From Amphimedon queenslandica (Eukaryota; Porifera; Demospongiae; Haplosclerida; Niphatidae), in the NCBI RefSeq assembly GCF_000090795.2, contig NW_003546471.1, positions 114,538-154,311 of the forward strand: a stretch of 39,774 bases of DNA, given 5' to 3'. Position 1 is the first letter of the stretch; each line of letters starts with the position of its first letter. Shown here one piece after another: positions 1-10,801 of the stretch. A program made the position numbers and the translations under genes. The notes beneath the pieces were generated by a model that was not told where the DNA came from, searched no databases, and saw nothing but the letters and a program-made list of their open reading frames with translations.

Positions 1-1
1 T

Positions 2-3000
2 CTCGAGTTGTCTTCAGTATTACAGGACCATGTCACTAGTAGCTGGATAGAAAAGAGCAATTGGACTACTTTCAAGCAGCCTTTGAGACAACTAATTGAA
101 TCTCTTTCGTCTTATGTTTCTTATTTAAGTATTCGTAGTAAAGCTATGAAGTTGCATCACTCCTCCTCCTCTCCTTCAGTTAATTTTTCAGATACATCTG
201 CGGTAAAATATTTACCCAAGTCCTTGTCAGTATCGTCACTTTTATCTCGGCTTGATTCAGCTGTATGTAATACTGATTATGTATCAAGCAATACATGTGA
301 ATGATTATTTGCCTAAAGAACCACGCCCAAAGTATCTTTGTATTCGAGAATTAGAGAAAGGTCTCTCGTGTCCTGTATTTTTTTTCACTTACACCCATGG
401 ATCAAATGTGGGTAACTATCATTTCATTTGGAAAGCTCCTGACCATGTGAGTGTTGAAGCTTGTACTACGGAGAAAATGCGAGTTGTTGGTACCATTAAA
501 AAAGAAATACCCACTTTTCACACACGTGCAATGAGACGACAGTTCTTTCATCTCGTTGGCCGTATTTCTCTAAAGAGCAAACCACATCTTCTGCGAGCCA
601 TGTATCAGTCGTTAACTGGAGATCAATCTGCAGCTCGAACTACTGCTGAACATGAAATAGATGAGCATGTTTCTGAATTTTTGTCAATGGAGGACCCTGA
701 TGTGATTGTTGATTTACGTGAGTTAAATGCTAATGGTAGAGATTGTTTCAAAGTTTTTTGGGAAATGTGTGCACTGTATTTGTCTGAGTGTACTTCAGTG
801 CAAGAGCGAAGGCATGATTCTGTAGTCTATATGGCTAAGGCCATTTCAATTCGTGATTTAATTCAAGAAGTAACGAAGCTTTGCCCAGAGGGTACTCCAA
901 TACCTTTCATATCATGGGTACAGCTGAACTTTTGTCCTAGGAATCCACGTGCCTCTTCTTCAGCAAGATATACTAGTCGTTTGGAAGCAAAGCATGTTAT
1001 ACAGAAATGCCAGTTTCGTAAGTCACACCCAGATGCTCATTATTGTGCCTCCTTATTTCGCTATATGAGGGAATATGCTATTAAATATAGGGACATCTCT
1101 TGTTTTGTCTGCATTGATGATAAGCATAGTATCAAGGTAGGAGAGCCGGAATTTCCAATTGCTGCAGCTGAAAGAGGACGCCAAGTCATAGTTTCAAGTC
1201 ATATTACTTTTGCTGTTGGAGATCATGACTTTGCTAAGTTTAAACTAACTCCAAGTGTTATTTTGCTAGTACATATTCCTGAATTTATTGATATGTCATT
1301 TTATACCAGAGAAGTATTCATTGGCTTTAAAGAAACAGTTTATGAACCCTCTTCACCAATACGACATGCTACTGAGTTATATAATTGCCTTTTAACTCGA
1401 ATGGAAGGTCGACATATCCTGTTTATCTATTCTGATGGAGGGCCAGACCATAGATTGACTTACTTAAGTGTCCAACTTTCTCTCATAGCTTTATTTTTGA
1501 ATTTGGATTTAGATGTATTAATTGCAGGACGGACAGCACCCTCACATTCATGGGCTAACCCAGTGGAGCGAATCATGTGAATTGTCAATCTTGGCATACA
1601 ATGCATTGGAATAATGAGAAGTCCTGGAAGTAATGAGTTTGAAAATTCTCTAACAAAATGTAACAGCCTCAAAGATCTTAGAGAAGCCTGCTCGTCTTTT
1701 AAAGAGGACATTACTAATTCACTTAAAGAACCAAAGGATCTACTATCTAGCATTATGGTTCATTTGGAATTGAAAGGAGAGAAGTTTCGTGTATTTGAGA
1801 GTGCTACCTGGGAAATTCTGCTCACTATAGATTCATCATTGACAAGAGATGACACAACTCAGAAGTCATTGGAGAAACTTCAGTCATTATCTCAGTTTAT
1901 TTCACATTGTTGTACCTTTCACAAGTATTCTTTGACGATTCGGAAATGTGGAGAGGAAGGTTGTACTGTATGTCGTCCTGTCAAAATGTCGTCTCAAGTT
2001 TTTTCTGGTGAGTAATTACTTATTGTTGTAATATGCGATATGCAGATACTTAATTTGTATCACATTCACTGTGTTTTTTAATGAAACACTCATTTCCTTC
2101 TCTAAGTAATATTTACAACAGCATTGTCAAGATATTCACCTTATACAAATAATTTTTTTGAATTTCTCCCAATGCTTAAATCATTGCATATATGTTATTC
2201 ATGAAGCACCCTTGTCGTCATTTTATAAATTTAAATTTATGAACCACACCCACTTAATTAACTAGAAATATTAACATTAAATAACACATGTATAACTTGA
2301 TGATTTTTTATGTTCAAAATGTGAAATCTGATTTTTATGAGATACTTAAATCTAAGTGTATTTCATCAATAGTAGTCCATATTAATATTAGCTAATTTTA
2401 AATAATTAACTACATGTATGTGTAAAATTTGTTTTTGCTGGACATGAATGAACATGGTTTTAAAACCTTTGATTATTTTTCTTTAATTTTCCACTGTGTC
2501 TGTTTATTGGTACATAACATAGCATGAAATTTTGCAGCTTGATATACTTGCAATATTAAGTTAAAAGTATTATAGCATGCATATATTAATGGTTGTAATA
2601 TTTGCTGTAGGTATTCATGATTTACCTAGTCCAATTTATAATGATGGTGGACATTATGCTGATTTTTATGATGTTTATGGTCAATCACCTACAGAAGACC
2701 TCATTCCTAGTAATATGCAGAAGAAGAATAAGAAGACTCTACCATTTAATGCTACACAGCAGCATGTAAGGAATGTTAATCTTCTCATACAATGTGAAGA
2801 GTGCAAAATGTGGAGGCTTTTATTCTCAAAGAAGAAGCTGAGTAAGAACTTGGTAGTAGAATTGGAAGGAATTTTTGGAAGATTTGTCATATACATGTGG
2901 AGCTAATTTTGATGATTTAGAATTGCCTGAATCCTTAAAGTCTGTTTGCATTAGGCTACATTCTTGTTTTGACCCAATAGAAAAGTTGTATTATAGTAGT

Positions 3001-3138
3001 GGTTTTGAACCTATCTGTTTCTATTGTGCAGAATCAGTTAATGAGAGTTCTGAAGATGAGGAGTCTTTATACTATCCTCAGTGTGGCCAGTGTCTTGCAC
3101 GCCCAAAAGTCAAGAAGATTAATAGAGCAAAGAAATAA
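2..3138 (+). pseudogene. DDE-recombinase-like transposase with CW-type-like zinc finger, 5' partial
   Basis: The frame is open from the window edge to about 304, shifts near 290-305, then runs 252-1580 and continues in the same frame after one TGA (1578-1580) to 2007. A phase-1 intron (GTGAGT at 2008, AG at 2609-2610) joins it to 2611 onward. Another frameshift near 2860-2890 leads to the stop at 3138. Numbering from 252, a DDE-type triad is visible: Asp290 in CIDDKHSIKVGEP, Asp395 in YSDGGPDHR and Glu439 in NPVERIM, giving 43 residues between the last two. The C-terminal exon has QCEECKMWRLLF followed by YTCGAN, like a CW-type zinc finger, then two more CxxC pairs (CFYC, CGQC). I know similar multi-copy proteins in cnidarians and sponges but cannot name the transposon superfamily. 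Role (DNA strand transfer) is inferred from the triad. The 5' end lies outside the window. Confidence 0.72.
2008..2610 (+). other. Intron of the DDE-like gene
   Basis: The donor GTGAGT follows a codon for Ser and one base of Gly. The acceptor TTTGCTGTAG precedes the bases that complete the Gly codon. The frame continues as IHDLPSPIYNDGGHY after splicing. The interior is AT-rich with stops in all frames and no other recognisable content. At 603 bp it is much longer than the 50-55 bp introns elsewhere in the window. Confidence 0.6.
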
Positions 3139-3209
3139 CATTTTTGGTTCTTAATGGAAAATAATGAATGTTGTTATAATAATTATTAATAATTAATAAC
3201 TATAACTAA

Positions 3210-3225
3210 CCGCCCGCCCGCCCGC
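3210..3225. repeat. Short CCCG tetranucleotide run
   Basis: Four tandem GCCC/CCCG units form a pure G/C stretch in strongly AT-rich surroundings, shortly after the stop of the DDE-like gene. It could mark a repeat or element edge, but I found no partner copy. Confidence 0.6.
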
Positions 3226-3771
3226 GTTCTATTATGGATGAGAAACAATGAATTTAATCACTGTGGCCTAAAAATGAAAAAAATAACATGCAACAATACA
3301 ACAATGTATGGTCATGCATATATAGTCCTGTGCTCATGATACTTGAATTATAGACTAGAATTGTACAAGGAAACATAAAATGGAAAAGTATATAATTGAC
3401 CTTACTTGATTGAAATACTTCATGGCATATATCTGAAACTTGAAAAAGAAAAAGAGACTAAAGAGATAAAAAAAGAAAGGGCAAAGAGAGGGAGTTGCAT
3501 GACAGTGAATTACAATTGTAAATCAAATTAAAAAGCAATGGTAACTGCAATGCTTTTCTGTGTGTAATGGCAATTACTTCATTTCATATGCGTACATGTA
3601 GCTATACTTCAATGAATCAGTGACATACATGTAGGCCTGGTGTGCATGGCATATATTACATATGTGAAAATGACAAAAATTATTACTATGTCATCAACTG
3701 AGAGAAAGATTCATAATGAGCAATGGAGAGGAGAGAAAGCTTAAAAGACATAGAAATAGACTTGGTACATC
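3226..3771. other. Non-coding stretch, nothing recognised
   Basis: AT-rich sequence with purine-rich patches (around 3435-3495) and stops in every frame. I see no gene, RNA or repeat partner. Confidence 0.5.
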
Positions 3772-4280
3772 AGATGTTAAAGGAGGAGAAGAAGAAAGAA
3801 AACAATAGAGATATAGAGCAAAAGTAAATACAAAAATTTTCAAAAGATTGAGTAGGATTCTTTTTGTCCTGATTTATGAAGGAAGTAATGGAAACAAAGA
3901 CAAGTAGGATTTCAAACAACGAATTATTCTGAAAGACTCCATACCAATGAAAATACAAAACAAATATCCTACTCTCATGACGCAAATTCTACTCAACATT
4001 GCAAGATGATCCGCATTTCTTATATATTAACATGGAAAGTACAATATAGAGTGAAGAGTAGAATTTGTATCACGAGAGGATGATTTTCGCTGTGTATTTT
4101 CGTTGGTATCGAGTCTTGCAGAATAATTGGTCGCTTGAAATCCTACTTGTTCTTGTTTCCATTACTTTCTTGATGCATGAGAACAAATAGAAATCTACTC
4201 TATCTTTTTTATTTGAAAACTTTGGTATTTGTTTTAGTTAGTTTTTTAATAAATATTTTTATTGTTCTGTTTTCTTACAG
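3772..4280. repeat. Fold-back (long inverted repeat) element
   Basis: The left arm (about 3772-4000), reverse-complemented, aligns with the right arm (about 4051-4280) with only short gaps. Shared blocks include TTTGAAATCCTACTTGT, TTGTTTCCATTACTT, CAGAATAATT and GAGTAGAATTTG. Identity looks roughly 75-80% by eye. About 50 bp separates the arms. This fits an aged fold-back or MITE-type element. The open minus-strand frame over the left arm is not a credible protein. Confidence 0.75.
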
Positions 4281-4734
4281 ATCAATTACTGAACAAGGCT
4301 GGCTTTAGAAAAAGTTTTGTACTATACATAATCATACATTATCATCATTACAATTAGTTTAGTAAATTATTGTTATTAAGAATTAAAGCAGAGTAATGAA
4401 GAGATCAGTACTCATTGCAGTAATTTGATGGCATTAGTTCAAATGCAAGCTCAGCAGATTTTACAACTAAAAGTGATGTATGAGATGTCGGTTAGGCAAT
4501 GGATTTATCAATGAAGACACAAATTTGATGCTAGTGTTTTCAGCTATATGATGTATCATGTGACAATGGACCACGAATCACAGATCATGGACTCGGATCA
4601 TATGAAGTTATGATTATGCTTATAGTCAGGTGATCAACCCACGTACATTAATTAACAATTAATAAAGTTCGTTTTTAGGGAAGCTTAGATATACACATAC
4701 ATATTGTATTATTTTACATAGTATAATATCCATA
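4281..4734. other. Non-coding stretch 5' of the MULE-like relic
   Basis: AT-rich sequence without convincing coding content. It may hold the promoter and 5' terminus of the following element, but no terminal repeat was found by eye. Confidence 0.4.
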
Positions 4735-4799
4735 ATGGAAGGTTCTAGCTCCAGCGAGGTAATAGTTGTTTCCTCAACGTCTGATTATGAAGATGAAAG

Positions 4800-4854
4800 G
4801 TTAGTCATTTATTCGATAAGCTAGTTAAATTATTCACAGCAGTGTACTTTAGAG
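4800..4854 (+). other. 55-bp intron
   Basis: GTTAGT donor and AG acceptor. Removing it joins DYEDER to SNFNQCDK in frame. The alternative acceptors at 4839 and 4852 lead to early stops, which favours 4854. Confidence 0.5.
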
Positions 4855-5482
4855 CAATTTTAACCAATGTGATAAGGCTGCCAGTCCGTCTGCTTCATCA
4901 AGCCAAGAAGCTGATATAAGGTATGTCAGTACTTTTACAACACCTATGCTTATGACTAGCAAACATAAGCAACTTCGGTGACTAACTCATTTATTATAGC
5001 AGCTGCCATGTATTTTATTGCCAGCTGCTTCAATAAGTTAATTACAGTACACTTTTTCATTTAAAATTTTAAAGGTATCTTCTTGGTAACATTAAATGGC
5101 CTTATTTGTCACCTAATACTAATACAGAGAGTACTGACTCTACGGTTGGTCTATTATCTGGACATGGTGTTACAGAGAACGATTTATGCAAGTCTGTTCC
5201 CAAGAATGTTGATTGTATTACAAGCTACTTAGTCAAATCTTGTGACTAAGAATCCTAATGATGACATAAAGTGTGGTGGTGCTAGTAGTTGGGGGAATAA
5301 CAATGTCCAAAAAATCTATTTGTCTATGAAAAATTACAAAAATTCAAAGAAGATAAAACGAACAGTCATCCAGCGTGGTGGAAAGCCTCCACGACACATT
5401 GTGAAGTACTAGTGCTTGACTCGAACCAATTACATTTTTGAAGACTCCAAAGACTTTAGGAAAACTATTGCATCACTTCAAG

Positions 5483-5532
5483 GTGTGTAATAAAGTATTA
5501 ATCCTTACATTTATTCATTTTTTGATTTATAG
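5483..5532 (+). other. 50-bp intron
   Basis: GTGTGT donor after TTCAAG and ATTTATAG acceptor. Joining gives KTIASLQ followed by VVTENYV. The extremely short intron suits a compact invertebrate genome. Confidence 0.55.
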
Positions 5533-7710
5533 TTGTGACTGAAAATTACGTTGCTAAGCAAATAATCCGTAATCTTATTACTGGAGAGAAACATGCACTC
5601 CCAAAAGTACCTAATGGTAACTCTCATGGATCAACACCTTACACAAGGCAGCACCAGAGATTTATTAAGAGAGCAGTTGCAAAACAGTACTCCTTGACAG
5701 GCATGTAGACAAGTGAAAGAGGAACTTGTCATTAATGGTTCATCACCTAGTATCCTACCAAAAAATACAAAGCAAGCAGCAAGAATTTGTAGGACTTCAT
5801 TTCAAAGCAGGTCTCACAGTGACCCAATAATGGCCCTTATTGATTTGCATAAAGCAGAGTATCATCACTTTATTAAGGCACTGCAAGTGCTGCCAGTTCC
5901 TGTTTGTGTTTTAGCTACTGATGAAGAACTTCACCAACTTGTGCTTAGCTGTACTCACCAAGACAATTTTGGAGTTATGCATATCGACCCCACCTTTAAT
6001 TTAGGAGACTTTTTTGTTACACCAGTTGTTTTTTCACATGTGAATTATGTTCATAGAAAGAGCAAAGGTAAATGTCCAACATTCATAGGCCATATTTGAC
6101 TTCATCATCAAATGCAACACAGCACATATAGTTATTTCTGAATCATTTAATTTGAATGAAGCATGAGATTAGGAATGTCAGAGCTGTAGGCACAGATGAT
6201 GTACTTGCCCTTTGCAAAGCTCTGAAGGAGAAACTTGCTTGTGCTATTAATCTTCGTGGTTTGAAATACATTAAGAATGCTATTGCACGAAAGTTGAATG
6301 GGCTAATGTTTAGTTAACAAAGGTGACTTTTTGGCTGAATGATGTCGTTACAGAATATATATAGAATCAGTTGAAGAAAGATCGTCATTTTTTGTCATAT
6401 GAACTAAAAAATCCAGTATTTTATGATTAGTTTTGCTCTAACTACAGCAACATCTTTTCTCAGAGTGTGATACAGTGTGTGAGGGAGCCTGCTGGATTGG
6501 GTAAACCACCTGCACCTTTTCACAACAATTGCAGTGAATTGATGAATAAACGCAACTTTGAATAAACGAAATCTTTGCTTGCATTTGTAAAGCAATTGCT
6601 TACACTGATAGATAAGTACAGCAATTGTATGAAAAAAGCAAACATGTTGATGCAGGATTGGCACTTACGTGATCAGCAAGAAGTGCAAATACCTCAATTG
6701 CCTTGCACAAAATGCAGCAATAATGAAGTCTTTTATGATTGATAAGGGAATTTTTGACTCCATTTGGGACAAAGCATCTCAATTGGCTCATACAGATGGC
6801 TACATGACACAAATTCCAAATTCCATGTGAATTTGGAGGAAAAGGGAGAATGGTTGCTAGATCAAGTTCAATGTTACCTCATTTGGTAACTGTAAGTCTA
6901 AAGAATGCTAATATATTTGTATGTGATCATCATTGCCCCAGACATGAAGCATAAAAGTTTTGTCCTCACACTGTTGCTGTGGCTGAGATCAATGGTTGCT
7001 TAAAGAAGTAGATTAAATAAATTAAAAATTTAAGTCATCCGCAAATATGTCAAAACTCACATATCACAGATTACATCTTGGTGCAGGAGAAAACAGAGAA
7101 AATCCTAAGCCAAAGAGGAGACAGTGCCTACCTGATGTGAGGGATTTACCAGTAGAAGACAGACTGGCTACAATTGCAAATTCAAGCAAACAAATTTCAA
7201 AGGCTAGTTATGAAAAACAACCTCAAGTCCTTATACTGTGTACAGTTACAAAGGCAACTAATATTAGCATTATATCTCCCATGACACCATCAAGTGTTAA
7301 TCTGACAGTTACAAATATCCAGGATGAACCAGTAACTCCAGTTCCTGATCATATTAGATCTCCATCAAGTGTAAATAATGCTCTAGCTTCTCCTACTGCA
7401 TTGCTTTCACCTTCAGCACAGCCCTACGTCTTTAAAAATCTCACTGGATTAATCAAAGTTTGTGCAAGGTGCAGGCTAGGACATAGTAACAGAAAGCCAC
7501 CTTTCAATATCTGTTTGGTCCATAACAAAACAAGGCTAATAAAAATCCATGTAATCAGAAGACAATGACTGCTGTGGATCTCGTCTGCGTATGAAGGATT
7601 GTGCTTTCACTCCTGATCAATCAAGAATACCAATGCACATTCATGAGAAACTTCAAAGGAATACTGGCAACAAAAAGCTTCCATTACAGGAGTTTGGCAT
7701 CAGTCTCTAA

Positions 7711-8325
7711 ACTTAAAACATGTTCATGCTTAACTATCTAAAAAATAATTAAAATTTTGACTTCACTACTATTGTTAGTACTTAGTAAGATAATTTCAAT
7801 CTTAATCAGTTTTTAATGTTAATAAATAGACCCCCTAGGTGCTAAAACTAGTTTGAATGAATAAATTATGGTAGCCACCTGCTATAAAAATTACTGACGG
7901 GAAGAAACTCTCCACATCAAAGGCAGATGAAGGCCCAAGGTGCAGAAATGAAGCATAGCAGGAAAACTATGCTGCAGCAAGAGTTACCTGGTTTATATGA
8001 TGTAGACTGTTACAATTTATGTGTGATTGACACACTAAATAAAGTGTATTTTGATTGTCCTGTGGCACACTGCTAATTAGGTGTTAAAACCACTCTCCTT
8101 TTTTAAGTGTAATATTCACACCACTCAATCAAACATTAATTTAATAATAGCTAAATCAAAATGAAACTAAATCAACCAAAGATTATAATAAAAGAATTTA
8201 ATTAAGACTTGAAAGTTCAGTTCTTAACTTTTCCCAGGAATATGGGGCAACTTTTTTAGGATTCATATTAAGGAGTAGAACGCAAAAAAAGTGTATAAGT
8301 TAACAAAACCACAAGGATAACATAC
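7711..8325. other. Non-coding gap between two converging relics
   Basis: AT-rich, stops in all frames, nothing recognised. The 3' ends of the MULE-like relic (plus) and the SAMD3-like relic (minus) both face this stretch. Confidence 0.45.
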
Positions 8326-10200
8326 ATTTAACACAGAAAGCTGCTAGCAGTAGCTTCAGAATTGAGCCAATATCTGTTTCCTTCCCAACCACTTTGTCAG
8401 CTAGAACAAAGGCTTGCTGAGGATTCTGAAGTGATCCAATAATATTAACCAAAGCATGTTTGATGTCATTTCCCTGAGCAATTAAAGAAACATCAGTAGT
8501 TCCTAAACAGTATTCGTAAAAATTATTAAATTAGTATTAATACTAAAATTGTACATACCTCAAAAAACAAAAGCAATAAGTCAGTATTAACTTTAGTACG
8601 AGAGTCCGGAATCAAGTAAATTAATAAAAATGGTGCCTTTAACAAGTCATTGTTACCCATATAATTTGTGTTTGAAGACCAAAGTTGACGGTAAGTGGCA
8701 AATTACAAAAACTGTTATGACCTCAGTGTACTTTTAATTGCTTACACGAACATAAGCAAATTTAGCAAAAGCAAAATTTATTACAATACCAAAGTAAAAA
8801 TTAATGATGAATAAATTAATAAATAAAATTGTTATGACTTAATTTAATATAAAGCCGTATTTAAAGTTTTGAAATGCAATTGGAAGCAGACGTAATGATA
8901 GCATTTCAAGTACTTTTAATGGTAAAATTTTCATACACAAAACCTTGTCAAAACTTACTGTTACTACCAACTACCTTGCTCGGAATTACATTGCTAAAAG
9001 CATTAAAAGAATAGAACTGGTCTTTGCTTCAACTTCAGGACTCTTGAATACTACTGAAATACATGCAGATATCTCGGGAAATCATCATTTACTGACACAT
9101 GTGAACATATCAGACTGAAGTCGTTCCAAAGTTATGACAAAAAACACTTGAAACTTCAATAATTAAAAAAAATACATACAAAATCAGTTTGCAAAAAAGG
9201 ATACTTTTCTAATATGGTATTAATGTCACAAGGGGATTGAAGAATGTTTGCTCAGCGCATAAAGAAAGTGATGCTCATGAACTCTGACACAATTTGCTTA
9301 TTATTATGACCTTTAGCAATCTCAGCTCATAAGACTCTATTATGACTCTGAAATGACACTTCGTCTCCTCCAGCTGGTATTGCAGGAAGTTTTATGAAGT
9401 CGACTGATCCAGGAGATTTGCCAGCCATATGTAGTATTAGTGATCGTCCCTCTTTAGATGTTGAATGAAAGGACTTTCCTGCTTTAAATTTTAGGGACGA
9501 CATATTTCCTTCATTTTACTTTTCATAAAAGAAAGGCATAAAACAAAATTAAAATTACAAACCTGTGACAAATAGAAATTGCTCATAATTTGAGTAGAAA
9601 TATTACAAAAATTTCTCTCTGAAGAGTATGTCTCATAACTATAAACAGCATGTAAGACACTACACAAGAAACGATTACGAGCAGACTTTCAACCTTCTCC
9701 CATTTGAATAGCAACTTCAACATCAGGTGGAAAATTTTTTCGAACAGTGGAACAACATCTTTGTCTTTATTCAATTTTTTTACTTCACTAATGCCGCCTT
9801 CACTATGGAGTGATCAAGAGGGATTTAGGAGTAGCTTTTGCAATATTTTCCTTTTCATCACCTAGTTTCTCTCTTATAAAACTCATTCAACCGTTCTTCA
9901 CTACCACTGTCATTGCTGTTGGAGTGTATAATTACTCTCGGTCTTTTGTTGTTTTGCTTAAAAGGAGGCTGAGTAGGTGAGATATCATCCTCCTCATACA
10001 CTTCATCAAAAAGTGCATTTATATCAGATATATGAGACATTGAATGAGATGGTACTTCATAGGATGAAAATGGTATGATTGCAGAAACAGAAACAGATTA
10101 AGCCTCAAAAGTAGTACTTAGCAAAGGCAATACAACTGCTTTTAACTTATCTTTGTGATTGATCTTGTCTCCTACCTCATGGTCATCAAATTCATCTCAC
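8326..10200 (-). pseudogene. SAMD3-like protein relic
   Basis: Read right to left. A leader with DEFDDHEVGDKINHKD (about 10195-10150) and one stop runs into MSHISDINALFDEVYEEDD (10040-9858) and an acidic/Ser stretch. After shifts near 9860 and 9745 comes FPPDVEVAIQMGE and SARNRFLCSVLHAVYSY (9745-9630). Then KAGKSFHSTSKEGRSLILH (9500-9430), IAKGHNNKQIVSEFMSITF and DINTILEKYPFLQ (9320-9190) follow. A last exon, 8473-8326 (AG acceptor, GTATGT donor), encodes NDIKHALVNIIGSLQ through FCVK. The R..L...LA..+Y..Y and +..IL.+YPFL blocks resemble the conserved C-terminal region of SAMD3-like proteins, which are multi-copy in fish and lower animals. Its biochemical role is unknown. It is divergent to the gene at 10802 and may belong to the same element. 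Confidence 0.5.
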
Positions 10201-10234
10201 TCACTGTCTAATCAATAAAGTCTGATATGCTTAG

Positions 10235-10365
10235 GATACATCCCTGTCTGGAAGTGGCTTATGGGTACATATCTCCCGCGAGATAACTGGTTGAGAGCGT
10301 AGCCAGCCCCCACATATATCGCGGGAGTTATATACCCATAACCACCTCCAGACAGGGATGTATCT
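10235..10365. repeat. Hairpin element with about 48-bp arms
   Basis: The left arm (10235-10283) and right arm (10317-10365) are inverted copies: GATACATCCCTGTCTGGA, then GTGG, TTATGGGTA and CTCCCGCG. The loop is about 33 bp. It lies in the intergenic space of the divergent gene pair. The G/C-rich CTCCCGCGA core stands out locally. Confidence 0.85.
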
Positions 10366-10387
10366 GACTTATGCCATGGTGAAGTAT

Positions 10388-10465
10388 TGCAGATTGTTCT
10401 TATGTAAACTGTGAAACCCTACTCTCTTCATTGCAGAATTGTTCTTAAGTAAACTGTCAAATTCC
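10388..10465 (+). repeat. Imperfect tandem duplication
   Basis: ATTGCAGATTGTTCTTATGT at about 10389 is repeated about 45 bp later as ATTGCAGAATTGTTCTTAAG, each followed by AAACTGT. It is a small local duplication between the hairpin and the third arm copy. Confidence 0.6.
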
Positions 10466-10470
10466 ACACT

Positions 10471-10504
10471 GTCTGCAGGGTGGTTATGGGCATATAACTC
10501 CCGC
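10471..10504 (+). repeat. Third copy of the hairpin arm motif
   Basis: GGTGGTTATGGGCATATAAC followed by TCCCGC repeats the arm motif of the neighbouring hairpin (10246-10279 direct, 10321-10353 inverted). A related GTAGCCA motif follows each direct copy (10296 and 10524). It is probably a fragment of a second element of the same family. Confidence 0.7.
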
Positions 10505-10801
10505 TTAACATCAAAGGTTTCCATGGTAGCCACCCACGCACCATGGTATAAATAACTTTACATTACGGTCAAAAGAGAAGTTTTTGAATACTGATTCAAT
10601 TACTGGACATCAAACAATCTCCTTGGTTTGCTATTGGGTATCTCTTTTATTTCCCTCCAGGTAGAATACCAAAACGGACTCAGAGATTGAGAAATACTGG
10701 CGTTGCAGAATGTGGGAAATAGAGAATGAGAGAGAGAACTTACATCTAGATGAAAATTGGTGCTAATTGCTTCATGTGACAAAGGTGAGAGAAGGTGAAG
10801 T

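Larger units (their letters stand above)
4735..7710 (+). pseudogene. MULE-like transposase relic with SWIM-type zinc finger
   Basis: The ATG at 4735 opens a Ser/acidic leader. Splicing at 4799/4855 and 4920/5075 keeps one frame until a TAA at 5247. The next segment (5251-5482) is shifted and has a stop near 5411. A 50-bp intron (5483-5532) joins it to VTENYVAKQIIRNL. Frame 5713-6099 contains DPTFNLGDFFVTPVVF, the block with the first catalytic Asp in this family. AVGTDDVLALCKALKE near 6185-6235 matches the second-Asp block (usually GTDGE). CDHHCPR and FCPHTVAVAE near 6920-6985 form a SWIM-like C-x-C/C-x-H finger broken by one stop. Frame 7047-7568 and the tail to about 7708 are the C-terminal region. 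At least eight stops or shifts make it inactive. The superfamily call rests on the Asp blocks plus SWIM. Confidence 0.62.

Noticed and set aside
3770-3985. 71-residue minus-strand hydrophobic frame
   Set aside because: It lies inside the left arm of the fold-back repeat and has no protein-like features.
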